Shown here piece by piece: positions 35,802-44,083 of a stretch of DNA of 64,000 nt. Below the pieces are notes generated by a model. That model was not told the origin of the DNA. It saw only the letters and a list, made by a program, of their open reading frames with translations, and made no database searches. Every line of letters begins with the position of its first letter. The stretch's first letter is position 1. The translations under genes and the position numbers were made by a program. The DNA comes from Aureimonas jatrophae (GTDB lineage: Bacteria > Pseudomonadota > Alphaproteobacteria > Rhizobiales > Rhizobiaceae), in NCBI RefSeq assembly GCF_900104035.1, contig NZ_FNIT01000002.1, positions 310,001-374,000 of the forward strand. The letters run 5' to 3'.

Positions 35802-37760
35802 TCACCCCTCGCGCAGGATTGCGACGCCCGACGGCGGCAGATCGTGCGTGCCGAGAACCGGCTCGCCGGACAGGCCGTGATCCGGCAGATGGACCGGCGC
35901 CTCGTCGTAGTTGAAGCAATGGACGAGCCCGCCCGAGTGCCGCACGCGCAGGCCCGGCGGCAGATCGAGCACCGGCAGACCGGCCCGCTCGGCCGCGCCC
36001 CGTAGGATCGAGACCGCGAGGTCGGCGTCCGGCCAGGCGGCGAGGTAGGAGAGCGTGCCCGAGCCGACCAGCGCCGGTTCGCCGTCCTCCGTGCGAAGGC
36101 GGACGTCGAAGTCTCCGGTGCCGACCAGGAACTCGCGCCACGTGCCGAAGGCGCCGCTCTCGCCCGCGACGGGAACGCTCGCGCCGGGCGGCAGGCTCTC
36201 GACGCGCGCGACCTTCAAGGCGGCGAGGGGGCCGGGCAGGCCGGGCGGCAGCGACGTCGGGATCGCGAAGTTCGGGTCGCGCGAGCCCGAGCGCGGGCCG
36301 ACGACGACCTCGCCCTCGGCACTTGCGACCGCCGCGCGCAGCCGCTCGTTCCACGAGAAGAGCCCCGGCACCAGCACGAGCCTGTAGCCGGACAGGTCGG
36401 GGTTCGCCGCCTCCACGAAGTCCACCGAGAGGCCGAGGCGGCGCAGGCTCCGGTAGAGCTCGTGCACGAGGCGGAAGTAGGTGAAGCTTCGCCCCTGCGG
36501 CTGCGTCTCCCAGGCCCAGGCGGAGGGGTAGTCGAAGACGATCGCGACCGGGGCCTGGGTCGCCTCCGGCAGATCGAGCGCGGCGATCTCGCGCGCCACC
36601 GTCTCCGCCTCCGCAAAGCCCGGCGCGGGCTCGCTGTCGGGCCGAAGCAGGCCCGCGTGGTTCTGCTCCTGCGCGAACGGCGCCTGCCGCCAGCGGAAGT
36701 AGCTGACGACCTCGGCCCCGTGGGCGAAGGCCTCATGCGTCCACAGACGCACCATGCCCTCGCGCGGGGCCGGGTTGTGCGGCGCCCAGTTCACGGGGCC
36801 GGGCTGCTGCTCCATGATCCACCAGCGCCCGCCGGACGTCGCGCGGTAGAGGTCGTGATGAAAGGCCTGGATGTCGGGGTCGCCCGCGCGCAGGAAGCGC
36901 CGCTTGAACTCCGCCGGCCTGTCGGCCCACTGGTCGAGAAAGCCGAGCGGGTACGAATCCCAGCTCGATACGTCGAGGTCGCGGCCGAGGTCGAAGTGGT
37001 CGAAGCCGAGCGTGCGGCCCATGAAGTTGTGGATCACGTCGCGCCCGGGCGCGTGGCGCCGGATGATATCGGCCTGCAACCGGTTAAAGCGCACGATCTG
37101 CTCGGAGGCGTAGCGCCGGAAGTCCATGACATGGGCGGGCGCAGGCTCGGTCAGCGCCGCGTTCGGCAGCTCGATCTCGTTGAAACTCGCATACTCCATC
37201 GACCAGAAGACGTTGCCCCAGGCGCGGTTCAGCGCGTCGGGCGACTGGTACCGGGCGCCCAGCCAGTCGCGGAAACCGTTGAGCGCGGCCTGCGAGTAGG
37301 AGAGCGTCGTGTCGTGGCAGGCGTATTCGTTGTCGGTCTGCCAGGCGGCGACGCCCTCGTGCGCGCCGAAGCGCCGGGCCAGCGCCTCGACGATGCGCGC
37401 GCACTCGCGCCGATAGCCCGCGTGGCTGAAGTCGTAGTGCCGGCGCGAGCCGAAGCCGCGCACACGCCCTTCCGCCGAGACCGGCAGCATGTCCGGCATC
37501 TCGTCGACGAGCCATTTCGGCGGGGTCGCGGTCGGCGTGCCGAGAACGACGCGCAGGCCGGCGGCATGAAGCGTATCGATCGCCCGCTCCAGCCAGTCGA
37601 ACTCGAAGGTGCCGCGTCGCGGCTCCAGCCGGCTCCAGGCGAATTCGCCGATCCGCACGAAGGTGAGACCCAGCGCCGCCATGCGCCGTGCGTCGTCGGC
37701 CCACCACGCTTCCGGCCAGTGTTCGGGATAGTAGCAGACGCCAAGGGTACGCTTCGTCAT
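35802..37760 (-). CDS. Beta-galactosidase, glycoside hydrolase family 42
   Basis: A 652-residue GH42 enzyme. It opens with [21 protein letters not shown], the family hallmark. The acid/base is Glu145 in [12 protein letters not shown] and the nucleophile is Glu317 in WWIMEQQPG. The zinc-binding cysteine cluster of some GH42 members is not apparent. No signal peptide, so it acts on imported oligosaccharides in the cytoplasm, in line with the upstream ABC importer genes. The ATG at 37760 was preferred; one ten codons upstream is possible. It releases beta-galactose (or alpha-L-arabinopyranose, as some relatives do). Confidence 0.92.
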   Translation of the reverse strand: MTKRTLGVCYYPEHWPEAWWADDARRMAALGLTFVRIGEFAWSRLEPRRGTFEFDWLERAIDTLHAAGLRVVLGTPTATPPKWLVDEMPDMLPVSAEGRVRGFGSRRHYDFSHAGYRRECARIVEALARRFGAHEGVAAWQTDNEYACHDTTLSYSQAALNGFRDWLGARYQSPDALNRAWGNVFWSMEYASFNEIELPNAALTEPAPAHVMDFRRYASEQIVRFNRLQADIIRRHAPGRDVIHNFMGRTLGFDHFDLGRDLDVSSWDSYPLGFLDQWADRPAEFKRRFLRAGDPDIQAFHHDLYRATSGGRWWIMEQQPGPVNWAPHNPAPREGMVRLWTHEAFAHGAEVVSYFRWRQAPFAQEQNHAGLLRPDSEPAPGFAEAETVAREIAALDLPEATQAPVAIVFDYPSAWAWETQPQGRSFTYFRLVHELYRSLRRLGLSVDFVEAANPDLSGYRLVLVPGLFSWNERLRAAVASAEGEVVVGPRSGSRDPNFAIPTSLPPGLPGPLAALKVARVESLPPGASVPVAGESGAFGTWREFLVGTGDFDVRLRTEDGEPALVGSGTLSYLAAWPDADLAVSILRGAAERAGLPVLDLPPGLRVRHSGGLVHCFNYDEAPVHLPDHGLSGEPVLGTHDLPPSGVAILREG

Positions 37761-37786
37761 GGCAAGGCTTTCGGGCATGGGTCGGG

Positions 37787-39796
37787 TCAGGCTTCGAGCC
37801 AGCGCACGTCGTCGGGGGTGAGCGCGAGGTCGAGGGCCTGGAGCGAGTCGTCGAGTTCGGCGACCGTGAGCGGGCCGATCAGCGGCACGACGGGAAAGGG
37901 CTGGTGCAGCGTGTAGGCGAGCGCGACCTGCGTCGCGCTGCGCCCGGTGCGGCGGCCGATCTCCTCGGCGCGGCGCTTGCGCTCGAAGTTGCGTGCCCCG
38001 TACCAGGAGCGGACGAGCTCCGGGTCGTCGCGCCGCTCGGGGCCGGAGCGCTCCGTGAAGAAGCCGCGCGCCTGGCTCGACCAGGCGTAGACGCCGACGC
38101 GTCCGTCGGCGAGCCACGCCTTGGACGCGTCGTCGGAAACCGACACGCAGCCCGCCCAGACGGGGTGGAGCATCTCGGCGAGGCTGAAGTTGTTGGAGAG
38201 CGCGGTCGGCAGCGGCAGGCCGTTGCCCTCCGCATAGGCGCGCGCCTCGTCGAAGCGGCCGAGGCTCCAGTTCGAAAAGCCGTAGGCTCCGATCCGCCCG
38301 GCCGCGATCTCGCGCGCGATCGCGTCCACGAACTCGCCCACCGGCACGTCCTCGTTGTCGCGATGCATCATGTAGATCTCGGTGCGCCCCGTGCGCAGGC
38401 GCTCCAGCGAGGCGTCGAGCTGGCGGCCGATCACATCGGGGTAGCAGAGCGGCGTGTGGGCGCCCTTGGCGATCAGCGAGACGGCGTCCCGCACGCCGCG
38501 CGACGCCATCCAGGCGCCGAGGTGCCGGTCCGCCAAGCCGTTCGCGCCGTACCAGAACGACGTGTCGAACAGCGCGCCGCCCGCCTCGAAATACGCGTCC
38601 ATGACCGCGAAGGCCTGGGTCGCGCCGGTGAAGCTCGCGGTGCCGAGCGCGACCGCCGAGACGGGGCGCCCGACGCCCGGCATCCGGCGCTCGGGCATCG
38701 ACCGGCGGCTCGCCTGTTTGAGCGGACGCCCGGACAAGGGCGGACGGCCCGTCTCCAGGCGCTCGAAGGAATAGGTGAGGCCGATCGAGGCGCGCCAGCG
38801 GTCGAGCGCGTGCATGTTGCCGAGCGTGTCGGCATGGGTCGGTCCGGGCGACGCGAACTCGGAGCGGCCCGCGCGGACGGCGTCCGCCACCGCGTCGATC
38901 TCGCGCGCGTAGGTATTCTGCCCGTGCTCCACGACGATGCGCCGTGCCGCGCCACCCGTAGGCTCCACCACGATCATGGCCTCGTCCGCCGACTTGCCGC
39001 CCGCCATCCACGGGTTGAGAAGGAGGATGCGGCCGTGCGTGCCCTGCAGCTCGACGCGGTTCTCCTGTGCGAGCGCGACGGAGCAGCTGACCTCCGCCAC
39101 GAGCCCGTTGGCGAACAGGAGGCTCGCCGAGGCGACGAGGTCCGCGCCCGTCGGCCCGAGCCGCCCGGCGCCCGCGACCGTGACGGGGTCGGCGAAGTCC
39201 GCGCCCTCCCGCGCGCCCGCGACGAGGCGCGCCATCGACATCGCGTAGCCCCCGACATCGAGGATGCCGCCGCCGGCATGCTGGTCGGCCAGCAGCCGGT
39301 GCGTCTCCGGCAGTTCGGCGCGAAAGCCGAAGCTTGCGCGCATCAGGCCGATCTCGCCGACCTCGCGTTGCTCGATCAGCTCGCGCAGCCGCGCCACCTG
39401 CGGGTGGAAGCGGTACATGAAGCCTTCGCCTAGAAAGGTCCCGGCGCGTCGTGCGGCATGGATCGCCGCCTCGGCCTCGGCCGCGTTCACGCCGAGCGGC
39501 TTCTCGACCAGCGCGTGCTTGCCCGTCTCCGCGGCGCGGATCGCCAGCGTGACATGGGTCGGATGGGGCGTTGCGATATAGACCGCGTCGATCGCGGGAT
39601 CGGCGAGAAGCGCGTCGTATCCCGAGACGATGCGCGCGCCGGGAAAGCGCGCCTCGATCTCCGGCGACGGCGCGCCGCGCGTCGCGACCGCCGCGAGCTG
39701 TCCGGCGCGGCTCTGTTCGATCGCGTCGAAGAAGACCCTGGCGATCGCGCCCGTGCCGATGATGCCCCAGCGAAGGGGCGTGGCGGTGTCGGACAT
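37787..39796 (-). CDS. Gfo/Idh/MocA oxidoreductase fused to aldo/keto reductase
   Basis: A single 669-residue reading frame encodes two complete oxidoreductases. Residues 1-330 are Gfo/Idh/MocA type, with [14 protein letters not shown] for NAD(P) binding and [16 protein letters not shown], the EKP motif. Residues from about 350 are an aldo/keto reductase with the tetrad readable as Asp (LFDTSFW), Tyr (WYGANG), Lys (LIAKGAH) and His (MMHRDN). No frameshift or stop separates them. Together they may interconvert sugar hydroxyl and keto groups after import. An alternative start at 39829 overlaps the permease stop (ATGA). It lies between the permease and beta-galactosidase genes. Confidence 0.88.
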   Translation of the reverse strand: MSDTATPLRWGIIGTGAIARVFFDAIEQSRAGQLAAVATRGAPSPEIEARFPGARIVSGYDALLADPAIDAVYIATPHPTHVTLAIRAAETGKHALVEKPLGVNAAEAEAAIHAARRAGTFLGEGFMYRFHPQVARLRELIEQREVGEIGLMRASFGFRAELPETHRLLADQHAGGGILDVGGYAMSMARLVAGAREGADFADPVTVAGAGRLGPTGADLVASASLLFANGLVAEVSCSVALAQENRVELQGTHGRILLLNPWMAGGKSADEAMIVVEPTGGAARRIVVEHGQNTYAREIDAVADAVRAGRSEFASPGPTHADTLGNMHALDRWRASIGLTYSFERLETGRPPLSGRPLKQASRRSMPERRMPGVGRPVSAVALGTASFTGATQAFAVMDAYFEAGGALFDTSFWYGANGLADRHLGAWMASRGVRDAVSLIAKGAHTPLCYPDVIGRQLDASLERLRTGRTEIYMMHRDNEDVPVGEFVDAIAREIAAGRIGAYGFSNWSLGRFDEARAYAEGNGLPLPTALSNNFSLAEMLHPVWAGCVSVSDDASKAWLADGRVGVYAWSSQARGFFTERSGPERRDDPELVRSWYGARNFERKRRAEEIGRRTGRSATQVALAYTLHQPFPVVPLIGPLTVAELDDSLQALDLALTPDDVRWLEA

Positions 39797-39825
39797 GGGG
39801 CTGGTTTCCACGGCGTTCGGGCGCG

Positions 39826-40671
39826 TCATTTCACGGCGCCGGCGGTGATGCCGGACACGAAGTGGCGCTGGAGGAAGAGGAAGACGGCGATCATGGGCAG
39901 GGTCAGGACGCTCGCCCCGGCCATGATCGCGCCCCAGGGCGGGATGCCGGACGAGGCCGAGAGGATGCCGCCGAGCGCGACCGGCGCGGTGCGCGCCTGC
40001 GCTTCGGTCGCGACCAAGAGCGGCCAGAGGTAGTTGTTCCACGAGGCGAGGAAGAGGATGATCACGAGCGCGGCGAGCGAGGGGCGCACGAGCGGCAGGG
40101 CGACCAGGAAGAAGATGCGGAACTCGCCCGCGCCGTCCATCCGCGCCGCGTCCAGGATCTCCTGCGGCAGCGACACGAAGGTCTGCCGCATGAACAGGAC
40201 GCCGAGCGCGTTGAAGAGCGGGGGCACGATCACCGCCGCGTAGGTGTTGGCGAGCCCGAGGTCGCGCGCCACCAGGACGTATTGCGGAATGATCACTACC
40301 GCATAGGGGACGGTGAGGGTGGCCACCAGCAGCCCGAAGAGCGGCCGCTTGCCGACGAAGTCGTAGCGCGCGAAGGCGTAGCCCGCCATCGCGGTGAGAA
40401 GGGTCGAGAGCGCGGCATAGACCACCGCGACCACCACCGAGTTCAGGAGCGCGCGGTCGAAGCCGACCATCTGCGTGACGCGCGCGACGTTGGCGAAGAG
40501 CTCGCCACCCGGCAGGAGCGGTGTCGAGGCCGAGAAGATCGCGGCGTCCGACTGCGAGGCGTAGACGCCCATGAGATAAAGCGGCGCGAGCCAGAGAAGG
40601 GCCAGCGGCAGGAGCGCCAGCGAGATCCACCCGTCGCGCCGCCGGGCCCGGGCCTGGATGGCGCCGCTCAT
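39826..40671 (-). CDS. Sugar ABC transporter permease, MalG/LacG type
   Basis: A 281-residue permease with six hydrophobic helices of the carbohydrate uptake CUT1 family. The ATPase-contact motif reads [27 protein letters not shown], the EAA loop. It begins within the stop of the MalF-type gene (ATGA) and forms the channel with it. The substrate is probably a galactoside, judging by the downstream GH42 enzyme. Confidence 0.92.
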   Translation of the reverse strand: MSGAIQARARRRDGWISLALLPLALLWLAPLYLMGVYASQSDAAIFSASTPLLPGGELFANVARVTQMVGFDRALLNSVVVAVVYAALSTLLTAMAGYAFARYDFVGKRPLFGLLVATLTVPYAVVIIPQYVLVARDLGLANTYAAVIVPPLFNALGVLFMRQTFVSLPQEILDAARMDGAGEFRIFFLVALPLVRPSLAALVIILFLASWNNYLWPLLVATEAQARTAPVALGGILSASSGIPPWGAIMAGASVLTLPMIAVFLFLQRHFVSGITAGAVK

Positions 40672-41537
40672 CGCGCGCGCCTTCCGACGATGAGGATGTT
40701 GAGCGCGGCGATCAGTCCGGCCATCAGCGCGATCGTGTAGGCGATCGTCGAGGCATAGCCGAAGTTGAGGTTCGCAAAGCCCTGCTTGTAGAGATAGGTT
40801 CCCAGCATCTCGGTTCCCTGGCCTGGCCCCCGGTTGCTCTGGCCCGTGATCAGCCAGGGTTCGGCGAAGAGCTGCATCGTGCCGATCACCGACAGGACGA
40901 GGCAGAACACGATCACGGGGGCGAGCTGGGGCAGGGTGACGTGGAGGAAGCGGGACCAGGCGCTCGCCCCGTCCATGCGCGCGGCCTCGTAGAGCTCCTT
41001 CGGGATGGACTGGAGGCCGGCCAGGAGGATGATCGCGTTGTAGCCGGTCCAGCGCCAGGTGACGGCCAGGATCACGACCGCCATGGCCGGACCGTCGCGG
41101 TAGAGCCAGTCGAGGCGCGGCAGGCCGATCGCCTCCAGCCCTGCGTTCACGGCGCCGAACTGGCCGTTGAACAGGAGGCGGAAGACCACGGAATAGGCGA
41201 CCTCGCTGACCACCACCGGCGCGAAGAAGGCGAAGCGGAAGAGGGCGCGTCCGCGCAGGTACGGCGCGTCGAGCGCGAGCGCCAGGGCGGTCGCCAGCGC
41301 CAGCATGACCGGCACCTGTACCACGAGTACGAAGAGCGTGTTCCCGAGCGCGTTGTGGAACTGCCGGTCGAGCCAGAGGCGCCGCCAGTTGATGTCGAGG
41401 TCGAACACCCAGGGGTTCACCCGTGTGTTCTGGAACGACAGGATCACCGACTCCACGAGCGGCCAGCACCAGAAGACCGCGAAGACGAGGAGGTAGGGCG
41501 CGAGGAACTGGTAGGGTGTGAGCGTGCCGCTGCGCAT
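40668..41537 (-). CDS. Sugar ABC transporter permease, MalF/LacF type
   Basis: A 289-residue CUT1-family permease with about six helices and the EAA loop ELYEAARMDGASAWSRFLHVTLPQLAP. First membrane subunit after the binding protein, separated from it by an 82-base gap carrying a strong hairpin. The stop overlaps the MalG-type start. No dedicated ATPase gene is present in this cluster. Confidence 0.92.
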   Translation of the reverse strand: MRSGTLTPYQFLAPYLLVFAVFWCWPLVESVILSFQNTRVNPWVFDLDINWRRLWLDRQFHNALGNTLFVLVVQVPVMLALATALALALDAPYLRGRALFRFAFFAPVVVSEVAYSVVFRLLFNGQFGAVNAGLEAIGLPRLDWLYRDGPAMAVVILAVTWRWTGYNAIILLAGLQSIPKELYEAARMDGASAWSRFLHVTLPQLAPVIVFCLVLSVIGTMQLFAEPWLITGQSNRGPGQGTEMLGTYLYKQGFANLNFGYASTIAYTIALMAGLIAALNILIVGRRAR

Positions 41538-41585
41538 GGGCTGTGGCCGATCCTGGCGGAGAGACGACGGGCGAGGGGCAGGCGG

Positions 41586-41611
41586 CCCGCCCGGCGAAAA
41601 CGCCGGGCGGG
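41586..41611 (-). terminator. Intercistronic 11-bp hairpin after the sugar-binding protein gene
   Basis: CCCGCCCGGCG (41586-41596) pairs perfectly with CGCCGGGCGGG (41601-41611) around a four-base loop, between the binding-protein stop and the first permease start. Such structures in ABC operons usually protect the upstream mRNA or partially terminate transcription so that binding protein exceeds permease. Role inferred. Confidence 0.6.
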
Positions 41612-41619
41612 CGGAAGCG

Positions 41620-42921
41620 CTAATCCTTGATCGGCAGGCCGGTCGCGCCCGAGATCTCGTCGGCGGCTTGGTCGAGCACCGCCTTGGCCTCGCCCTGGCC
41701 GTTCAGGAAGTCGGTGTAGACCGTCATGAAGACGTTGTCGGCCTCGGCGAAGTACTGCGTGCCGCGCGCCGGCTTGATGTCGGGAAGCGTGCCGATGATG
41801 GTCTGCCAGATGGGCTGGCCGCCCCAGTAGGGCTGGGGCTCCTTCACGAACGGGTCGTCGACGGCCTCGGGCAGCGTCGGCACGAGGCCGCTGCTCTTCA
41901 ACTGCGCGATCTGCTCGGCGGGCTGGCCGAGCGCGAAGTTCACGAAGGCGAGCGCGGCCTCCGGGTTCTTCGAGGCGGCGGGGATGGCAAGCGAGGAGCC
42001 GCCGATGTTGGCGGCGCGGTTGCCGCCCGGCTCCTGCGCGGGCATGAGGTAGACGCCCCACTTGCCGCTCTGGTCGGGGGCGGCGGCGCGCACCGAGCCC
42101 TCGTACCAGCCGCCGTAGACGGCGCTCGCCAGCTTGTTGCCGTTGATCGCCTGGAGCGACTCGCCCCAGTCGGCGGCCTGGAACAAGCCGGCCTTGGCTA
42201 TCTTGCCGACGGTTTCCAGCGCGCTGACGCAGCCCGGCTGGTTGATGGTCACGTTCTCGCCCGCCTCGTCGAAGTAGGCGCAGCCGTTCTGGTTGGCGAG
42301 CATGCGGAACCAGGAGGAGTCGGCGTTGGTGGAGGCGAACTTGACGCCCTCGCCGTTGGCCGCAACCACCTTCTGGCCGGCTGCCACGAAGTCGTCCCAT
42401 GTCTGGATCGCGGCCGGGTCGACGCCGGCCTTCTCGTACATGTCGCGCCGGTAGAAGACGGCAGTCGGCCCCGAGTCCCAGGGCACGGCATAGACCTTCT
42501 CGCCGATCGTGAGGTCGGCGAGCTTGAAGGCGGGAAAGCGCTGGAGCAGCGCCGGCTGGTCGGGCGCCATCGCCTTGATGTCGCGGAAGCAGTCCGGGAA
42601 GCGGGCCCAGAACACCTCGGACTCGTGGTTCTCCACCGTGTAGACGTCGGGCATGCCGGCGCCGCCGGCCGCGCAGGCCGCCAGGCCCCGGTCGTAGACG
42701 GGCTGGTTGCCGAGGTCCTCGACGGTGACCTTCACATCGGGGTAGCGCTGGTTGAAGGCGGGCACCACGGCACGCAGCGCCTCGGCCGCGACGTTCCAGC
42801 TCCAGATCGTGATCTCTCCCGAGACCGCAGGAGCCTGGGCGAGGGCGGGACTGGCCGCCGTCGCCAGAAGGGCGGCGCCGGCAAGGGCCGCGCGCCGGAC
42901 AGGTCCCAGAGATTGCGTCAT
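41620..42921 (-). CDS. Sugar ABC transporter binding protein (CUT1 family)
   Basis: A 433-residue extracellular solute-binding protein of family 1. The signal peptide covers about residues 1-28 (ALLATAASPALAQA). Typical features are EITIWSWNVAAEALRAVVPAFNQRYPDVKV and VYAVPWDSGPTAVFYRRDMYEKAGV. The ATG at 42921 is preceded by GGGAGGAT. Its operon includes two permeases, a fused oxidoreductase and a GH42 enzyme, so a beta-galactoside or related plant oligosaccharide is the likely ligand. Divergent from an AraC regulator that probably controls it. Confidence 0.92.
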   Translation of the reverse strand: MTQSLGPVRRAALAGAALLATAASPALAQAPAVSGEITIWSWNVAAEALRAVVPAFNQRYPDVKVTVEDLGNQPVYDRGLAACAAGGAGMPDVYTVENHESEVFWARFPDCFRDIKAMAPDQPALLQRFPAFKLADLTIGEKVYAVPWDSGPTAVFYRRDMYEKAGVDPAAIQTWDDFVAAGQKVVAANGEGVKFASTNADSSWFRMLANQNGCAYFDEAGENVTINQPGCVSALETVGKIAKAGLFQAADWGESLQAINGNKLASAVYGGWYEGSVRAAAPDQSGKWGVYLMPAQEPGGNRAANIGGSSLAIPAASKNPEAALAFVNFALGQPAEQIAQLKSSGLVPTLPEAVDDPFVKEPQPYWGGQPIWQTIIGTLPDIKPARGTQYFAEADNVFMTVYTDFLNGQGEAKAVLDQAADEISGATGLPIKD

Positions 42922-43106
42922 GTCATCCTCCCTTGTCGCGTTGGCGGGCGGAAGAAGGCGAGGCCGCAAGGGCGCAGCGAGGCGAGCCGCCGCAAGTGCC
43001 TGGCAACGCATGGGTTCCGTCCCGATCGGTCGCCGGATCGTGTCGCGTCCGGCATTCCTGGAAGCCGGATCGTAGCAGCCCAAGCTTGCCTGTCGTCGCG
43101 AGGGAC

Positions 43107-43120
43107 GCGATAGATATCGC
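43107..43120. promoter_or_regulatory. 14-base inverted repeat in the divergent sugar-operon promoter
   Basis: GCGATA-GA-TATCGC is a perfect inverted repeat 51 bases before the AraC-type gene, in the 249-base gap to the binding-protein gene. AraC proteins usually bind direct repeats, so the cognate regulator is uncertain. Confidence 0.35.
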
Positions 43121-43170
43121 AGATCCTAAGGTTTTCGGTGCGCGGCGATCGCGGGCGGGGGAGATGGCGA

Positions 43171-44079
43171 ATGAGGGGGGACGACGCGGCGGCGCGGGAA
43201 CCGGATGCCCCGACCTTTCTGCCGCTCGACAGCTTCGTGGTGCCCGGGCACGACTTCATCGTCTCGACCGGCCAGGACGTCTACGTCATGTCGGCCGCGC
43301 ACGCGCACAGCCAGATCGAGCTGAACTTCATGCTGGAAGGGGCGGCGACCTACCTCCACGGCGGACGCGAGGCGACGATCCGCGCCGGAGACTTCGCCCT
43401 GTTCTGGGGCGCGATCGCCCATCGCACGACTGCGGTGGAGCCGGGCTCGCGCTACGTCTGCATCTACCTGCCGCTGGAGATGTTTCTGGCCGCGCCGCTT
43501 TCCGAGCCCCTGCGCGCGGCGGCGCTGGCCGGCGGGCTCCTGGTCGCGGCCGATCCGGAGCGCTTCGAGGCATCGCGCTTCCAGCGCCTCGTCGAGGGCG
43601 TGCGCGCGCCGGCGCCGCCGGGCATCGGCGAGCTGCTGGCCGCCGAGGTGCTCCTGATCCTGCGCTGGCTCGACGTGTCGGGATGGCGCGACCTTCTGGC
43701 GGGAGAGCATGCGCGGGCGCGGCCGGCGGCCGGCGTCATGCCGCGCAAGGTCCTGGAGATGATGGGCTTCGTGGCCGACAACGCCCATCGGCCGATCTCG
43801 GTGACGGACGTCGCCGAGGCCGTCGCGCTCCATCCGAACTACGCCATGACGCGCTTTCGCACCGCGCTCGGGCTGACGATCCAGGCCTATATCGGACGCC
43901 ACCGCCTGATGGCGGCGCAGAGCCTCGTCCTGTCCACCAAGAAGGATCTGGCGGCGATCGCCTTCGAGACGGGCTTCGGCTCGGTGTCGCAGTTCCACCG
44001 CTCGTTCCGCGCCCAGTTCGGCTGCACGCCGGCCGAGTTCCGCCGCCGCATGCGTCTGCCGACGGCGCGCGCCGTGTGA
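43171..44079 (+). CDS. AraC-family regulator, probably of the sugar-uptake operon
   Basis: A 302-residue AraC/XylS regulator. The N-terminal cupin-like domain (AHAHSQIELNFMLEGAATYLHGG) is followed by two C-terminal helix-turn-helix motifs (VTDVAEAVALHPNYAMTRFRTALG and LAAIAFETGFGSVSQFHRSFRAQFG). The cupin and overall layout resemble MelR-type sugar regulators. The ATG at 43171 follows GGGGGAG at good spacing; a GTG at 43138 is less likely. Divergent from the galactoside-type ABC operon. Convergent with the glycosyltransferase gene ending at 44084. Confidence 0.87.
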   Translation: MRGDDAAAREPDAPTFLPLDSFVVPGHDFIVSTGQDVYVMSAAHAHSQIELNFMLEGAATYLHGGREATIRAGDFALFWGAIAHRTTAVEPGSRYVCIYLPLEMFLAAPLSEPLRAAALAGGLLVAADPERFEASRFQRLVEGVRAPAPPGIGELLAAEVLLILRWLDVSGWRDLLAGEHARARPAAGVMPRKVLEMMGFVADNAHRPISVTDVAEAVALHPNYAMTRFRTALGLTIQAYIGRHRLMAAQSLVLSTKKDLAAIAFETGFGSVSQFHRSFRAQFGCTPAEFRRRMRLPTARAV

Positions 44080-44083
44080 CGCC

